Positions 36,785 through 45,884 of a stretch of DNA of 64,000 bases are shown here, in pieces. A program made the translations under genes and the position numbers. The stretch comes from Clostridia bacterium. GTDB taxonomy: Bacteria; Bacillota; Clostridia; UBA1381. The stretch lies in assembly GCA_017404065.1 (NCBI GenBank), contig JAFRDB010000099.1, forward strand, positions 1-64,000. Reading direction: 5' to 3'. The notes under the pieces are model-generated. The model did no database searches. It saw only the letters and a list, made by a program, of their open reading frames with translations, and was not told where the DNA came from. Each line of letters starts with the position of its first letter. The stretch's first letter is position 1.

Positions 36785-36966
36785 GTAAATTTTGGTTTAT
36801 CGGGGCAACTTCCCACGGCGCTATCGCGCCTACTCCCCCCGGCGCTGACGCGCCGACCCCCTCAAGAGGGGGTCAAGTATCGGTGTACCACAATTCTTGG
36901 CTCCCTCTTGAGGGAGCTGTCGCGCCAACAGGCGTGACTGAGGGAGTCCGACAAACTGAAATTTAC
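36785..36966. repeat. MITE-like intergenic repeat, copy 6 (complete)
   Basis: A 182-base element with both terminal inverted repeats: left GTAAATTTTGGTTTATCGG (36785-36803) and right CCGACAAACTGAAATTTAC (36948-36966), 16 of 19 bases matching. The inside holds nested palindromes such as accccctcaagagggggt and ctccctcttgagggag. Positions 36846-36895 are the inverse of copy 1 at 93-140. No open frame. Confidence 0.8.
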
Positions 36967-37021
36967 TGCAAATTTACACATTCTACCAATCCTTTAAAGC
37001 TTGCAAACCCCAAAAAAATAC

Positions 37022-37050
37022 TTGCTTTTTTTATTAAAGTATGATAAAAT
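37022..37050 (+). promoter_or_regulatory. Promoter of the glycopolymer cluster
   Basis: TTGCTT (37022-37027), 17-base spacer, TAAAAT (37045-37050), about 80 bases before the first gene. No terminator was noticed between genes from here to the window end, so it may drive the whole run. Confidence 0.6.
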
Positions 37051-37132
37051 AATTATGTATATAATTAATCAAAAAAACAGAGATACGGCGCGGGTCGATA
37101 CCTTTGGTTGTTATTGGGGGAAGGACAAATAA

Positions 37133-38377
37133 ATGGAAGCATTTAAGGAAAAGATTTGGCTGTCATCGCCGACAATGCACGGACCCGAAATTGAATATGT
37201 AAAGGAAGCATACGATACAAACTGGATGTCAACGGTAGGTGCGAACATAAACGAGGTCGAGCGGCTTGCCTGTGAAAAGATCGGCTGCAAATACGCAGTT
37301 GCGTTATCCGCCGGAACGGCGGCACTGCATTTGGCGGTGAAGCTTGCGGGCGTTAAAACGGGTGACAAGGTGTTCTGTTCGGATATGACCTTTGATGCTA
37401 CCGTAAATCCGGTGGTATATGAGGGCGGAGTCCCTGTGTTTATCGATACCGAATACGACACATGGAACATGGATCCGAAAGCCTTGGAAAAGGCTTTTCT
37501 GATGTATCCGGATGTAAAGCTTGTGGTCGTGGCACATCTCTACGGTACGCCGTGTAAGATGGACGAGATAAGGGCGACATGCGATAAATACGGCGCAAGG
37601 ATAATAGAGGATGCGGCGGAGTCTTTGGGTGCGACATATAAAGGAAAGCAGACAGGCTGCTTGGGCGACTATAACGCTGTCTCTTTTAACGGCAACAAGA
37701 TAATAACCGGCTCGGCAGGCGGTATGCTTTTGACGGACTGCCGGGACGATGCGGACAAGGTCAGAAAATGGTCAACACAGGCGCGGGAGAATGCGCCGTG
37801 GTATCAGCATGAGGAGCTTGGCTATAACTATCGCATGAGCAACGTTATTGCCGGAGTGGTGCGCGGTCAGTTCCCGTACCTTGAGGAGCATATAGCGCAG
37901 AAGAAGGCGATATATGAGCGGTACAAAAAGGGGTTTGAGGGCTTGCCCGTAAAGATGAACCCTTATGATGCGAAAAACAGCGAGCCGAACTTCTGGCTCA
38001 GCTGCATGATAATAGACGAAGCGGCAATGTGCCGGCAGGTGCGCGGCGAAACGGAGGCGCTATACATAACGGAGCCGGGCAAAACGTGTCCGACCGAGAT
38101 ACTTGAAACGCTGGCTAAATATAATGCCGAGGCCAGACCGATATGGAAGCCGATGCATCAGCAGCCGATATACAGAATGAATGCGTTCATAACAAGAGAG
38201 GGTAGCGGCAGAGCAAGGACAAACGCATACATAGCCGGTGGCGCGAGGGGTGCGGACGGACGACCGCTTGATATAGGTGCGGATATATTCAGCCGCGGCT
38301 TATGTCTGCCGAGTGATAATAAGATGACGCCGGAGCAGCAGGATAAGATCATAGAGATCATACGGGGGCTGTTCTGA
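37133..38377 (+). CDS. DegT/DnrJ/EryC1-family sugar aminotransferase, PglE-like
   Basis: A 414-residue PLP-dependent aminotransferase. The PLP-binding lysine is K189 in SFNGNKIITGSAGGML, the typical pattern of UDP-4-keto-sugar aminotransferases such as PglE. Upstream motifs ALSAGTAALHLAVKLA (PLP phosphate site) and IEDAAESLGA are also conserved. It should aminate a UDP-4-keto-6-deoxy-HexNAc, the step before acetylation in bacillosamine synthesis. A PglF-type dehydratase, which would make the substrate, is not in the window. ggggaagga precedes the ATG. It is the first gene of the cluster and touches the PglC-like gene. Confidence 0.87.
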   Translation: MEAFKEKIWLSSPTMHGPEIEYVKEAYDTNWMSTVGANINEVERLACEKIGCKYAVALSAGTAALHLAVKLAGVKTGDKVFCSDMTFDATVNPVVYEGGVPVFIDTEYDTWNMDPKALEKAFLMYPDVKLVVVAHLYGTPCKMDEIRATCDKYGARIIEDAAESLGATYKGKQTGCLGDYNAVSFNGNKIITGSAGGMLLTDCRDDADKVRKWSTQARENAPWYQHEELGYNYRMSNVIAGVVRGQFPYLEEHIAQKKAIYERYKKGFEGLPVKMNPYDAKNSEPNFWLSCMIIDEAAMCRQVRGETEALYITEPGKTCPTEILETLAKYNAEARPIWKPMHQQPIYRMNAFITREGSGRARTNAYIAGGARGADGRPLDIGADIFSRGLCLPSDNKMTPEQQDKIIEIIRGLF

Positions 38378-39003
38378 TGTACAGAAGATACATAAAGCGT
38401 CCGATGGACTTTGCTCTTGCGCTGCTGGCGATAATCGTTTTTTGCTGGCTGTTCGCGTTGGTGGCGATTCTGGTGCGGATAAAGCTCGGCAGTCCGATCC
38501 TGTTTAAGCAGCCAAGACCAGGCAAGGATGAAAAAATTTTCAATATGTATAAATTCCGCACAATGACGGATGCGCGTGACGAGAACGGCGAGCTTTTGCC
38601 GGATGAGATGAGACTCACAAGGTTCGGAAAAATACTTCGTAAAACCAGCCTCGATGAGCTTCCGGAGGCATTTTGCATATTAAAGGGCGATATGAGTATC
38701 GTAGGCCCCAGGCCGCTCTTGGTACAGTATCTGCCGAGATATAACGAGCGTCAGAGACGGCGGCATGAGGTCAGACCCGGGCTTACCGGACTCGCACAGA
38801 TAAACGGCAGAAACGCGATAAGCTGGGAAGAAAAATTTGATTGGGACGTTAAATATGTAGATAGCATTACCCTTTGGGGCGATGTTAAGATAATCGCAAT
38901 GACGGTGTGGAAGGCGTTCGTAAAGGAAGAAGGCATCTCCGCCGAGGGTGAGGCGACCATGGGTGAGTTTATGGGAAGCGAAAAAGAGTTGGTTAGTAAA
39001 TGA
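38377..39003 (+). CDS. Initiating sugar-phosphate transferase, PglC-like
   Basis: A 208-residue monotopic phosphoglycosyl transferase. One N-terminal hydrophobic re-entrant helix (11-33) is followed by KFRTMTDARDENGELLPDE, LTRFGKILRKTSLDELPEAF (catalytic D-E pair), SIVGPRPLL and RPGLTGLAQINGRN. It transfers a sugar phosphate, here probably diacetylbacillosamine-like, from UDP to undecaprenyl phosphate on the inner membrane face, starting the repeat unit. Length matches PglC (about 200) and lacks the WbaP-type extra helices. It overlaps the aminotransferase stop and the next gene. Confidence 0.9.
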   Translation: MYRRYIKRPMDFALALLAIIVFCWLFALVAILVRIKLGSPILFKQPRPGKDEKIFNMYKFRTMTDARDENGELLPDEMRLTRFGKILRKTSLDELPEAFCILKGDMSIVGPRPLLVQYLPRYNERQRRRHEVRPGLTGLAQINGRNAISWEEKFDWDVKYVDSITLWGDVKIIAMTVWKAFVKEEGISAEGEATMGEFMGSEKELVSK

Positions 39004-39590
39004 ACAAGGATGTCATAGTGATAGGCGCAAGCGGTCACGGGAAGGTCATTGCGGATATTATAAAAAAATGCGGTGATAATATCGTTGGATTTCTTGATGA
39101 TGACTTGTCCAAACCCGGCGTTATGGGCAGGGTATGTGAGTGTACTAAGTATAAGGATACATATTTTGTAATAGCGATCGGAAACAACAAAACCCGTAAA
39201 ATGATCGCGGAAAAGTACGACATAAATTATTATACTGCTATCCATCCCACAGCGGTTATAGCGGATGATGTAACGATAGGTGAAGGCTCTGTCGTTATGG
39301 CAAACGCGGTTATAAACCCGTCAGCAAGGATAGGAAAGCACTGCATAATCAATACCGCAGCGGTGATAGAGCATGATTGTGTTATCGCTGATCATGTACA
39401 TGTTTCACCCAATGCCACTCTTTGTGGCACCGTAACGGTGGGTGAGAGCGCACATATCGGTGCCAGTGCGGTAGTGAGAAATAATTTAAATATAGGAAGC
39501 AATGTAACGATCGGCGCAGGTGCGGCGGTCGTGAAGAATATAGATAAGCCGGGGATTTATGTAGGTGTTCCGGCGAGGGAGTTAAGGTAA
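39000..39590 (+). CDS. Sugar O/N-acetyltransferase with left-handed beta-helix, PglD-like
   Basis: A 196-residue protein: an N-terminal Rossmann-like domain (DVIVIGASGHGKVIADII) and a hexapeptide-repeat domain (about 80-196) with the catalytic-His region AAVIEHDCVIADHVHVSPNA and the terminal YVGVPARELR. This is the NeuD/PglD architecture. In the PglE-PglC-PglD context it should acetylate the 4-amino group of the UDP-4-amino-sugar with acetyl-CoA. The start overlaps the PglC-like stop (ATGA). Confidence 0.88.
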   Translation: MNKDVIVIGASGHGKVIADIIKKCGDNIVGFLDDDLSKPGVMGRVCECTKYKDTYFVIAIGNNKTRKMIAEKYDINYYTAIHPTAVIADDVTIGEGSVVMANAVINPSARIGKHCIINTAAVIEHDCVIADHVHVSPNATLCGTVTVGESAHIGASAVVRNNLNIGSNVTIGAGAAVVKNIDKPGIYVGVPARELR

Positions 39591-40673
39591 GTGCGTATTT
39601 TAGTTTTGACAAACTTTGATTTGGGATTGTATAATTTCAGAAAAGAATTGCTCCAGAAATTTATGGATATGGGGCACGAGGTGTTTATCTCGCTGCCATA
39701 CGGCGAAAAGGTTGAACCGCTCAAAACTATGGGATGTAAATTTATAGATACGGATCTTGACAGACGCGGCATCAATCCCTTTACTGATGTAAAACTTATA
39801 CGTAACTACTTTAAAATCATAAACAAGATAAAGCCTGATAAGGTCATTACATATACGATAAAGCCGAACATATATGGCGGCTTGGTATGTAGAATAAAGG
39901 GCATTCCGCTGTATGCAAATATCACAGGCTTAGGAACAGCATTTCAAGGAAACGGAATGCTAGCAAGGCTTGTAACAAGAATGTACAAAACAGCATTCAA
40001 GAAAGCAAAGGTCGTTTTTTTTGAAAATGAGGGAAACAGGGATGTTATTATCAGCAAGGGTATTGTTCCAAAAGAGAGAACACACTGCCTGCATGGCGCG
40101 GGTGTGAATGTTGAGGAGTACAGCTTCAAAGAATATCCTGCGGATGATACGATCAGATTTTTGTTTATTGGACGTGTTATGCGCGAAAAGGGTGTGGACG
40201 AGCTGTTTGATGCAGCAAAACGGCTGAAAGCCGAGAACGCAAACGCAGCCATAGATATAGTCGGACCGTTTGAGGATGATTATGAGGATATTGTAACCAA
40301 GCTCAACGAAAGCGGTGTTATAAACTATTACGGCTATCAGAGAAATGTTAAGCCGTTTATAGAAAAATCACATTGCTTTGTCCTGCCGAGCTACCATGAG
40401 GGGATGGCAAACACTCTCTTAGAATGCGGCGCAATGGGCAGACCGCTCATCACAAGCAATATCCACGGCTGCCTTGAAGCAGTGCAGGACGGCAAGACGG
40501 GATATCTGTGCAATGTAAAGGACGCGGATGACTTATATAAAAAAATGAAGCAATTCATAGAGTTGCCGTATGAAGAAAAAAAAGAAATGGGAAGAATGTC
40601 GCATGAATATGTGGCAAGCGTATTTGATAAGCGTAAGGTAGTAGAGGAAACTGTTGGGGTGATTATGGGATGA
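39591..40673 (+). CDS. GT4-family glycosyltransferase, PglA-like
   Basis: A 360-residue GT-B transferase. The N-terminus has LTNFDLGLYNFRKELLQKF and an acceptor region with NITGLG; the C-terminus has FLFIGRVMREKGVDELFDA and the E-x7-E motif in PSYHEGMANTLLECGAMGRP. The match to PglA, which adds the second sugar to lipid-linked bacillosamine, is supported by gene order. It starts with GTG, abutting the PglD-like stop. Confidence 0.85.
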   Translation: MRILVLTNFDLGLYNFRKELLQKFMDMGHEVFISLPYGEKVEPLKTMGCKFIDTDLDRRGINPFTDVKLIRNYFKIINKIKPDKVITYTIKPNIYGGLVCRIKGIPLYANITGLGTAFQGNGMLARLVTRMYKTAFKKAKVVFFENEGNRDVIISKGIVPKERTHCLHGAGVNVEEYSFKEYPADDTIRFLFIGRVMREKGVDELFDAAKRLKAENANAAIDIVGPFEDDYEDIVTKLNESGVINYYGYQRNVKPFIEKSHCFVLPSYHEGMANTLLECGAMGRPLITSNIHGCLEAVQDGKTGYLCNVKDADDLYKKMKQFIELPYEEKKEMGRMSHEYVASVFDKRKVVEETVGVIMG

Positions 40674-41473
40674 GTATACCGGCTATATCTGTGATCATGG
40701 GGATATACAACTGTGCGGATACACTGCCTGAAGCAATAGAATGCATCTTAAAACAAACATATACCAATTGGGAACTGATCATGTGTGATGACGGCTCAAC
40801 GGATGATACATATGATGTCGCAGAGCAGTATCGAAAGGCATATCCGGATAAGATAGTCTTACTAAAAAACCTCCAAAATATGGGTTTGAACACAACATTA
40901 AACAACTGCCTTTCAGCAGCAAAAGGTGAATACATAGCAAGGATGGACGGCGATGATTTGTGCAGCCCGAAAAGATTTGAAAAAGAAATAAGCTTCCTTG
41001 AAAATAACAGCGATTATGCCATAGTAAGCACAGATATGGAATACTTTGATGAATGCGGAGTGTTCGGAAGAAGTAATTCAATAGAGTATCCCCAAAAAAA
41101 AGACATAATAAAGGGAACGCCGCATTGCCATGCGCCTTGCATGGTCAGAAAAGAGGCATACGATGCCGTGGGCGGCTATTCGGTAGATAATAAGCTGCTG
41201 CGCGTTGAGGACTACGATCTGTGGGTGAAGATGTATTCAAAAGGTTACAAAGGGTATAACATAGCCGAGCCGTTATATTCGATGCGTGATGACAGAAATG
41301 CTATAAAGCGCAGAAAATACAGGTATAGAGTTAATGAAGCTTATGTAAAGCTGAAAGCAATAAAGCTTTTAAAGCTGCCGTTGTGGAATGCGGTTTATGC
41401 CTTAAAGCCGCTCATAGTCGGATTGCTGCCGGCTTCAATTTATATGAGAATGCATAAAGGACGGCTTAATTAG
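40670..41473 (+). CDS. GT2-family glycosyltransferase
   Basis: A 267-residue GT-A transferase. Nucleotide-sugar binding motif ISVIMGIYNCADTLPEAIEC, MCDDGSTDDT, and the metal-binding DGD in YIARMDGDDLCSP. The end is hydrophobic and basic. Donor and acceptor cannot be told from sequence. The start overlaps the previous stop (ATGA). Confidence 0.87.
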   Translation: MSIPAISVIMGIYNCADTLPEAIECILKQTYTNWELIMCDDGSTDDTYDVAEQYRKAYPDKIVLLKNLQNMGLNTTLNNCLSAAKGEYIARMDGDDLCSPKRFEKEISFLENNSDYAIVSTDMEYFDECGVFGRSNSIEYPQKKDIIKGTPHCHAPCMVRKEAYDAVGGYSVDNKLLRVEDYDLWVKMYSKGYKGYNIAEPLYSMRDDRNAIKRRKYRYRVNEAYVKLKAIKLLKLPLWNAVYALKPLIVGLLPASIYMRMHKGRLN

Positions 41474-41491
41474 TACATATCGGAGGATATA

Positions 41492-42607
41492 ATGAAAAAA
41501 GTATTATTCTTCATAGACACTTTGGGTCATGGCGGCGCGGAAAAGGTGCTTGTAAACCTTGTGAACAGACTTGACAGGGATAAATATGATATAACACTAA
41601 TGACAATATTTGACGAGGGTGTTAACAGGAAATATCTCTATGATGATATTAAGTATAAATACATTTTTAAAAATGTGTTCCGCGGCAATGTGATGTTTTT
41701 TAAGCTGTTTACTCCCAAGTGGTTATATAAGCATTTTGTGCGGGAACGGTACGACCTTGTCGTTTCATATCTTGAAGGAAATACAACGAGGATCCTTTCG
41801 GGCTGCCCTTTTACGGATACGAAAAAGCTTGCGTGGGTCCATATAGAAATGGATGAAAAAACAAGATTTTATCCGTACAGAAGTAAAAAGGAATGCAAGG
41901 CTTGCTACGATAAATTTGACAGGATCGTATGTGTGTCAAATACAGTAAAAGATTCGTTTGTTTATCAGCTTGGTGAGCTTAAAGGATTATGCGTAAAATA
42001 TAACACGGTTGATTCGGATCATATAAAAAAATGTGCAGAGGAAAAGACGGAAGATATAAACTTTGATCCGGAATGTATTAATATAATATCCGTTGGCAGA
42101 CTGATAGAACAAAAGTCATATAAACGCTTACTGTCGGTTTTAAAAAATCTTATCTATAAAGGATTTAACGTTAAGCTTTATATAATAGGCGAGGGTTCGC
42201 AGCGGAATATGCTTGAGAGATATATAGCAAGCAATGATCTTAGTGACAAGGCATTCTTGATAGGGTTTAAGGATAACCCATGGAAATACGTAAGTAAGGC
42301 AGATTTGTTTGTTTGCTCATCACGAAGCGAAGGCTTCAGCACCGCTGTAACAGAGGCGTTGATACTTGGAGTACCGGTAGTTACAACACGCTGCTCCGGT
42401 ATGACCGAAATGCTTGGAGAAAATAACGAATACGGCATTATAACAAAAAATAATGAAGACTCTTTACAAAAAGGCATAGAATATATTTTATCGGATAAAG
42501 AGCTGTTAAAAAGCTATGCACAAAAAGCAGCTATTCGCGGAGAAAGATTCAAGGCTTCCGAAACAGTCAAGGCTGTTGAAAAGATGATGGATGAGGTTAT
42601 GAGTTAG
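41492..42607 (+). CDS. GT4-family glycosyltransferase
   Basis: A 371-residue GT-B transferase. FIDTLGHGGAEKVLVNLV marks the N-terminal acceptor loop; IISVGRLIEQKSYKRLLSVL and the E-x7-E in SSRSEGFSTAVTEALILGVP mark the C-terminal donor domain. It adds one sugar to the lipid-linked chain; specificity unknown. cggagg precedes the ATG. Confidence 0.88.
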   Translation: MKKVLFFIDTLGHGGAEKVLVNLVNRLDRDKYDITLMTIFDEGVNRKYLYDDIKYKYIFKNVFRGNVMFFKLFTPKWLYKHFVRERYDLVVSYLEGNTTRILSGCPFTDTKKLAWVHIEMDEKTRFYPYRSKKECKACYDKFDRIVCVSNTVKDSFVYQLGELKGLCVKYNTVDSDHIKKCAEEKTEDINFDPECINIISVGRLIEQKSYKRLLSVLKNLIYKGFNVKLYIIGEGSQRNMLERYIASNDLSDKAFLIGFKDNPWKYVSKADLFVCSSRSEGFSTAVTEALILGVPVVTTRCSGMTEMLGENNEYGIITKNNEDSLQKGIEYILSDKELLKSYAQKAAIRGERFKASETVKAVEKMMDEVMS

Positions 42608-42623
42608 CAAAGGTTGATTAAAG

Positions 42624-43499
42624 ATGGTTACTCTATTTACTCCCGCATATAACAGGGCGCACCTTCTTGATAGGTTATACGAAAGTATATTGAGACAGAC
42701 AGATAAAAGCTTTGAATGGCTTATAGTGGATGATGGCTCTGTTGATAACACAAGAGAAAAGATAGCTAAGTGGATAGAAGAAAACAAGATCGATATAAAC
42801 TATATATATCAAGAAAATGCCGGAAAAGCGGCGGCATATAACAACGGCGTATTGAACGCAAAGGGTGATGTGTTCTGCTGTATAGATTCGGACGATTATC
42901 TGACGGATGATGCTGTAGAGAGCATAGAGAAGTATATACCGGATATTCAAGCCGACAAAATTTCCGGTATGTTTATGTTAAAACAGGATCTTGACGGCAA
43001 TATATTAGGTGACAGACTGCCTGATTGGACAGAATACTCAAATGCCTTTGAATTATCCGATAAATACGGTCTGCACGGTGAATGGTCGCAGATATATAAG
43101 GTTTCTGTTTTAAGAGAACATCCTTATCCTGTAATCAAAGGCGAGAAATTTTTAACAGACAGCGTGCTGTTTGATGATTTGTCGTTTGATTACAAGGCAT
43201 TGCTTGTAAATAAATCGATCAATATATGTGAGTACCAGGATGAAGGATTGACAAGCAATATATATAAATGCCTGATAGCAAATCCAACCGGATATAAGAT
43301 ATACAATAAACAGCGGATAGATTTGACTAAGTCGTGGAAGAACAGGCTTTCATATATGATAAAGTACAATGCTTTTAAATGTATGTCAAATGACAAGGAA
43401 CATGATTATAACGGTAAGTACAGGCTGCTTGTAAAAGCATTAGGCTTTACAGGCATTATAGGCAAGCGTTATTACTTGAGGAAATATAATAAAAACTGA
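42624..43499 (+). CDS. GT2-family glycosyltransferase
   Basis: A 291-residue GT-A transferase with TLFTPAYNRAHLLDRLYESI, IVDDGSVDNT and the DSD metal site in VFCCIDSDDYLTDDA. The middle contains GEWSQIYKVSVL, a pattern of capsular GT2 enzymes. Product linkage unknown. Confidence 0.87.
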   Translation: MVTLFTPAYNRAHLLDRLYESILRQTDKSFEWLIVDDGSVDNTREKIAKWIEENKIDINYIYQENAGKAAAYNNGVLNAKGDVFCCIDSDDYLTDDAVESIEKYIPDIQADKISGMFMLKQDLDGNILGDRLPDWTEYSNAFELSDKYGLHGEWSQIYKVSVLREHPYPVIKGEKFLTDSVLFDDLSFDYKALLVNKSINICEYQDEGLTSNIYKCLIANPTGYKIYNKQRIDLTKSWKNRLSYMIKYNAFKCMSNDKEHDYNGKYRLLVKALGFTGIIGKRYYLRKYNKN

Positions 43500-43520
43500 C
43501 AATAGATTTGGAGCGGTGAG

Positions 43521-44891
43521 ATGAAAAGATATATTCAAATAATATTATTAATATTATTGGGCTTATCATACATAGAGCCGCATCTGAAGCTTATACGGCT
43601 TGTGATACAGCGTATTATTTTATCACTGCTGAACCGTGTCATAAGACGGATAAGGCGGTTGTGGGTAGTTATAGTGCTTGCCATAATGGGTGCGTTATCG
43701 CTTATAAATATGTCAGGCTATGCAAATCTGATACAAAGCAATGTAAAGACATTTTATTTCCTGTTGATAGTCGGAGTTGTAATATCGTATAAAAAAATGA
43801 ACCCGCAAAAGGCGCTGAAAAAAAGGGATTTCCTCCATGGCTTTATGCTTTTTGCATTTTTCTGGCTCGTTCCGTGGGCTGCGGGCTTTGGTATTGACGG
43901 TATCAAATATATGTCGTTTTACCTATGCATATATATGGTATCAAAAATGTATATAAATGATGAGGATATGGTCCTTATTCATTGGATATACTGCGGCTTG
44001 GCTACCGTTATACTTGCCATTGCGCAATTCGGAACAAAGCTTGACGGTTGGAATAATAATACTTTGGCTATTGTGGCTCTGCAGCTTTTGATGGTGTTTA
44101 TAATAACGCATAAGAAAGGTAATAAAAAGCAGGACAGGCTGTTTTTTGCGATAATAATATTCGAATTAATACTGATGATCAGCCTTGCAAGTCGTGGCGC
44201 AGAGATTTCACTGATCATAGCAGTTCTGCTGCTTAAAAGGCGGGAAAAATTGGACAGGCTGTTAAAGAAAAGAAGCACAATATTCATTATTGTCATCATC
44301 CCGCTGATCTTTGCTACAGCTGTGGTTACAGTTTCCAAGCTGACGTTTTTCGAGTCGTTAAACGATTGGAGTATAAGGCAGTTCAGCAAGCCTGTTTTTA
44401 ACGGACGGGATGAGATTTGGGAAGAAAGCTTTATTGATATGGCAGAAACCCCTATCAGATTGTTTGTAGGCTCAGGATTCATAAACAGCGGCTGGTATCA
44501 CAACAGCGCTGTAGCGTGTCTCAGCTCTTATGGAATAATAGGATATATTCTCTATGTAATGGTATTTTATAAAATACTTTGCAAGGGCATTCCATACTGG
44601 AATGATGATTTTGTGCGTAAATGCATGATCATGTTCTATATTATATGCCTTGAGCAGTCAATGGAGAATACAATATTCCAGGCAACCACAATGATCACAA
44701 CACCGTATGTAATATTAGGCATGATGCTCGGCAGGATCAATCAGCTAAAGGGTGTGGTTTCAGCTACACCAAACAATTGGGATCTTGTGGATATGTGGAA
44801 TATGTACGAAGGCTGGAAGATGCAGCGAGCATTAGAGAAGGAGCTTGATTTAGAGGAAGAGGAGGAGAGAACAGGTGAGCGGCGCGGATAG
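43521..44891 (+). CDS. O-antigen polymerase/ligase-like membrane protein
   Basis: A 456-residue integral membrane protein with roughly ten to twelve helices and a long loop containing GRDEIWEESFIDM and GSGFINSGWYHNSAVACLSS, the R-x-x-x-W and H-N-S loop features of Wzy/WaaL-type proteins. It may polymerise repeat units or ligate the finished glycan to the wall. The Glu-rich C-terminus arises where the ribosome binding site of the next gene is read in frame. Confidence 0.75.
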   Translation: MKRYIQIILLILLGLSYIEPHLKLIRLVIQRIILSLLNRVIRRIRRLWVVIVLAIMGALSLINMSGYANLIQSNVKTFYFLLIVGVVISYKKMNPQKALKKRDFLHGFMLFAFFWLVPWAAGFGIDGIKYMSFYLCIYMVSKMYINDEDMVLIHWIYCGLATVILAIAQFGTKLDGWNNNTLAIVALQLLMVFIITHKKGNKKQDRLFFAIIIFELILMISLASRGAEISLIIAVLLLKRREKLDRLLKKRSTIFIIVIIPLIFATAVVTVSKLTFFESLNDWSIRQFSKPVFNGRDEIWEESFIDMAETPIRLFVGSGFINSGWYHNSAVACLSSYGIIGYILYVMVFYKILCKGIPYWNDDFVRKCMIMFYIICLEQSMENTIFQATTMITTPYVILGMMLGRINQLKGVVSATPNNWDLVDMWNMYEGWKMQRALEKELDLEEEEERTGERRG

Positions 44892-45882
44892 TATTAAGGT
44901 AAGCGTTATAGTGCCGGTTTATAACACCGGAAAATTGCTTGAAAAATGCATCGGCTCCATCCTTGATCAAAGCCTTATCGAGATAGAAGTAATAATAGTT
45001 GATGACGGCTCGACAGACGAAAGCAAGGAGCTATGCGACAGCCTTGAAAAAAAAGATGAGCGCGTGAGAGTGATACATAAAAAAAACGAAGGTGTGAGTA
45101 TTGCTCGAAATACCGGAATACAAGCCGCGCAAGGCGAATACATAGGCTTTGTCGATTCTGATGATTGGATAGATGAGAGTATGTATTCGGAGTTATATGA
45201 CAAGGCAAGGTCAGATTGTGCGGACATAGTTATGTGTGACGCGACAACAAAGTATGATGATAAGCCGGATGAGCCGGATACGATAACACAGCTATCAGGA
45301 TCGTGTGTCTTGGAAAAGACAGAGATATATCCGTCGCTTCTTATGGAAATGGCGGGAGCTGCATGGAGATGCATATATAAAAGGGAGCTTATAATCGGAA
45401 GCCGTGTTGAGTTTCCAAGCGGAATAAAGCTTGCGGAGGATCGTATATTCAATATTCTTGCATTCGGCTATGCAAATAAGCTTGCATATATAAAAAAGTC
45501 ATATTATAACCGATTTGTGAGGAAGGGCAGCGCGGTAAATAAGTATTATCCGGATATGCTCGATGTTATCCTGAAGGCGCGGACGGGCGTGATGGATGCG
45601 TTGGATACCGCATGGGACGGCAGCAAAGAATATAAGGACACGTATGAAAACCAGACAGTAGCCCATAGTCTTGCAGCAATTAACAATGAGTTTTATAAAG
45701 ATGCAAGGGGCAGTTTTTCGCAAAGGTATAAAAAAATAAAAAAGCTTTGCAGCACACCGGAGATCAGGAAGGCGATACAAATCACAAACAGAGATGATGT
45801 GCGTTTGAAGTTGATCATCAAACGCAGAGTCTTGCCCTTGTGTGCGGTAGCAATAATATTGAATAAAAAGCATGGGAGATAG
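44875..45882 (+). CDS. GT2-family glycosyltransferase
   Basis: A 335-residue GT-A transferase with VSVIVPVYNTGKLLEKCIGS, IVDDGSTDES and DSD (YIGFVDSDDWIDES). It opens with a GTG at 44875 inside the previous gene, after ggaggagag. Resembles capsular and exopolysaccharide GT2 enzymes; linkage unknown. Confidence 0.86.
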   Translation: MSGADSIKVSVIVPVYNTGKLLEKCIGSILDQSLIEIEVIIVDDGSTDESKELCDSLEKKDERVRVIHKKNEGVSIARNTGIQAAQGEYIGFVDSDDWIDESMYSELYDKARSDCADIVMCDATTKYDDKPDEPDTITQLSGSCVLEKTEIYPSLLMEMAGAAWRCIYKRELIIGSRVEFPSGIKLAEDRIFNILAFGYANKLAYIKKSYYNRFVRKGSAVNKYYPDMLDVILKARTGVMDALDTAWDGSKEYKDTYENQTVAHSLAAINNEFYKDARGSFSQRYKKIKKLCSTPEIRKAIQITNRDDVRLKLIIKRRVLPLCAVAIILNKKHGR

Positions 45883-45884
45883 CG

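Noticed and set aside
36652-36816. N-terminal extension of the PAP2 protein
   Set aside because: A perfect sigma-A promoter at 36737-36765 lies within it, so the first part cannot be on the transcript; the remaining upstream ATG has no usable spacing to its ribosome binding site.
1-36966. Repeat blocks considered as insertion sequences or attachment sites
   Set aside because: Copies are under 200 bases with no open frame, transposase or integrase; they fit non-autonomous elements instead.
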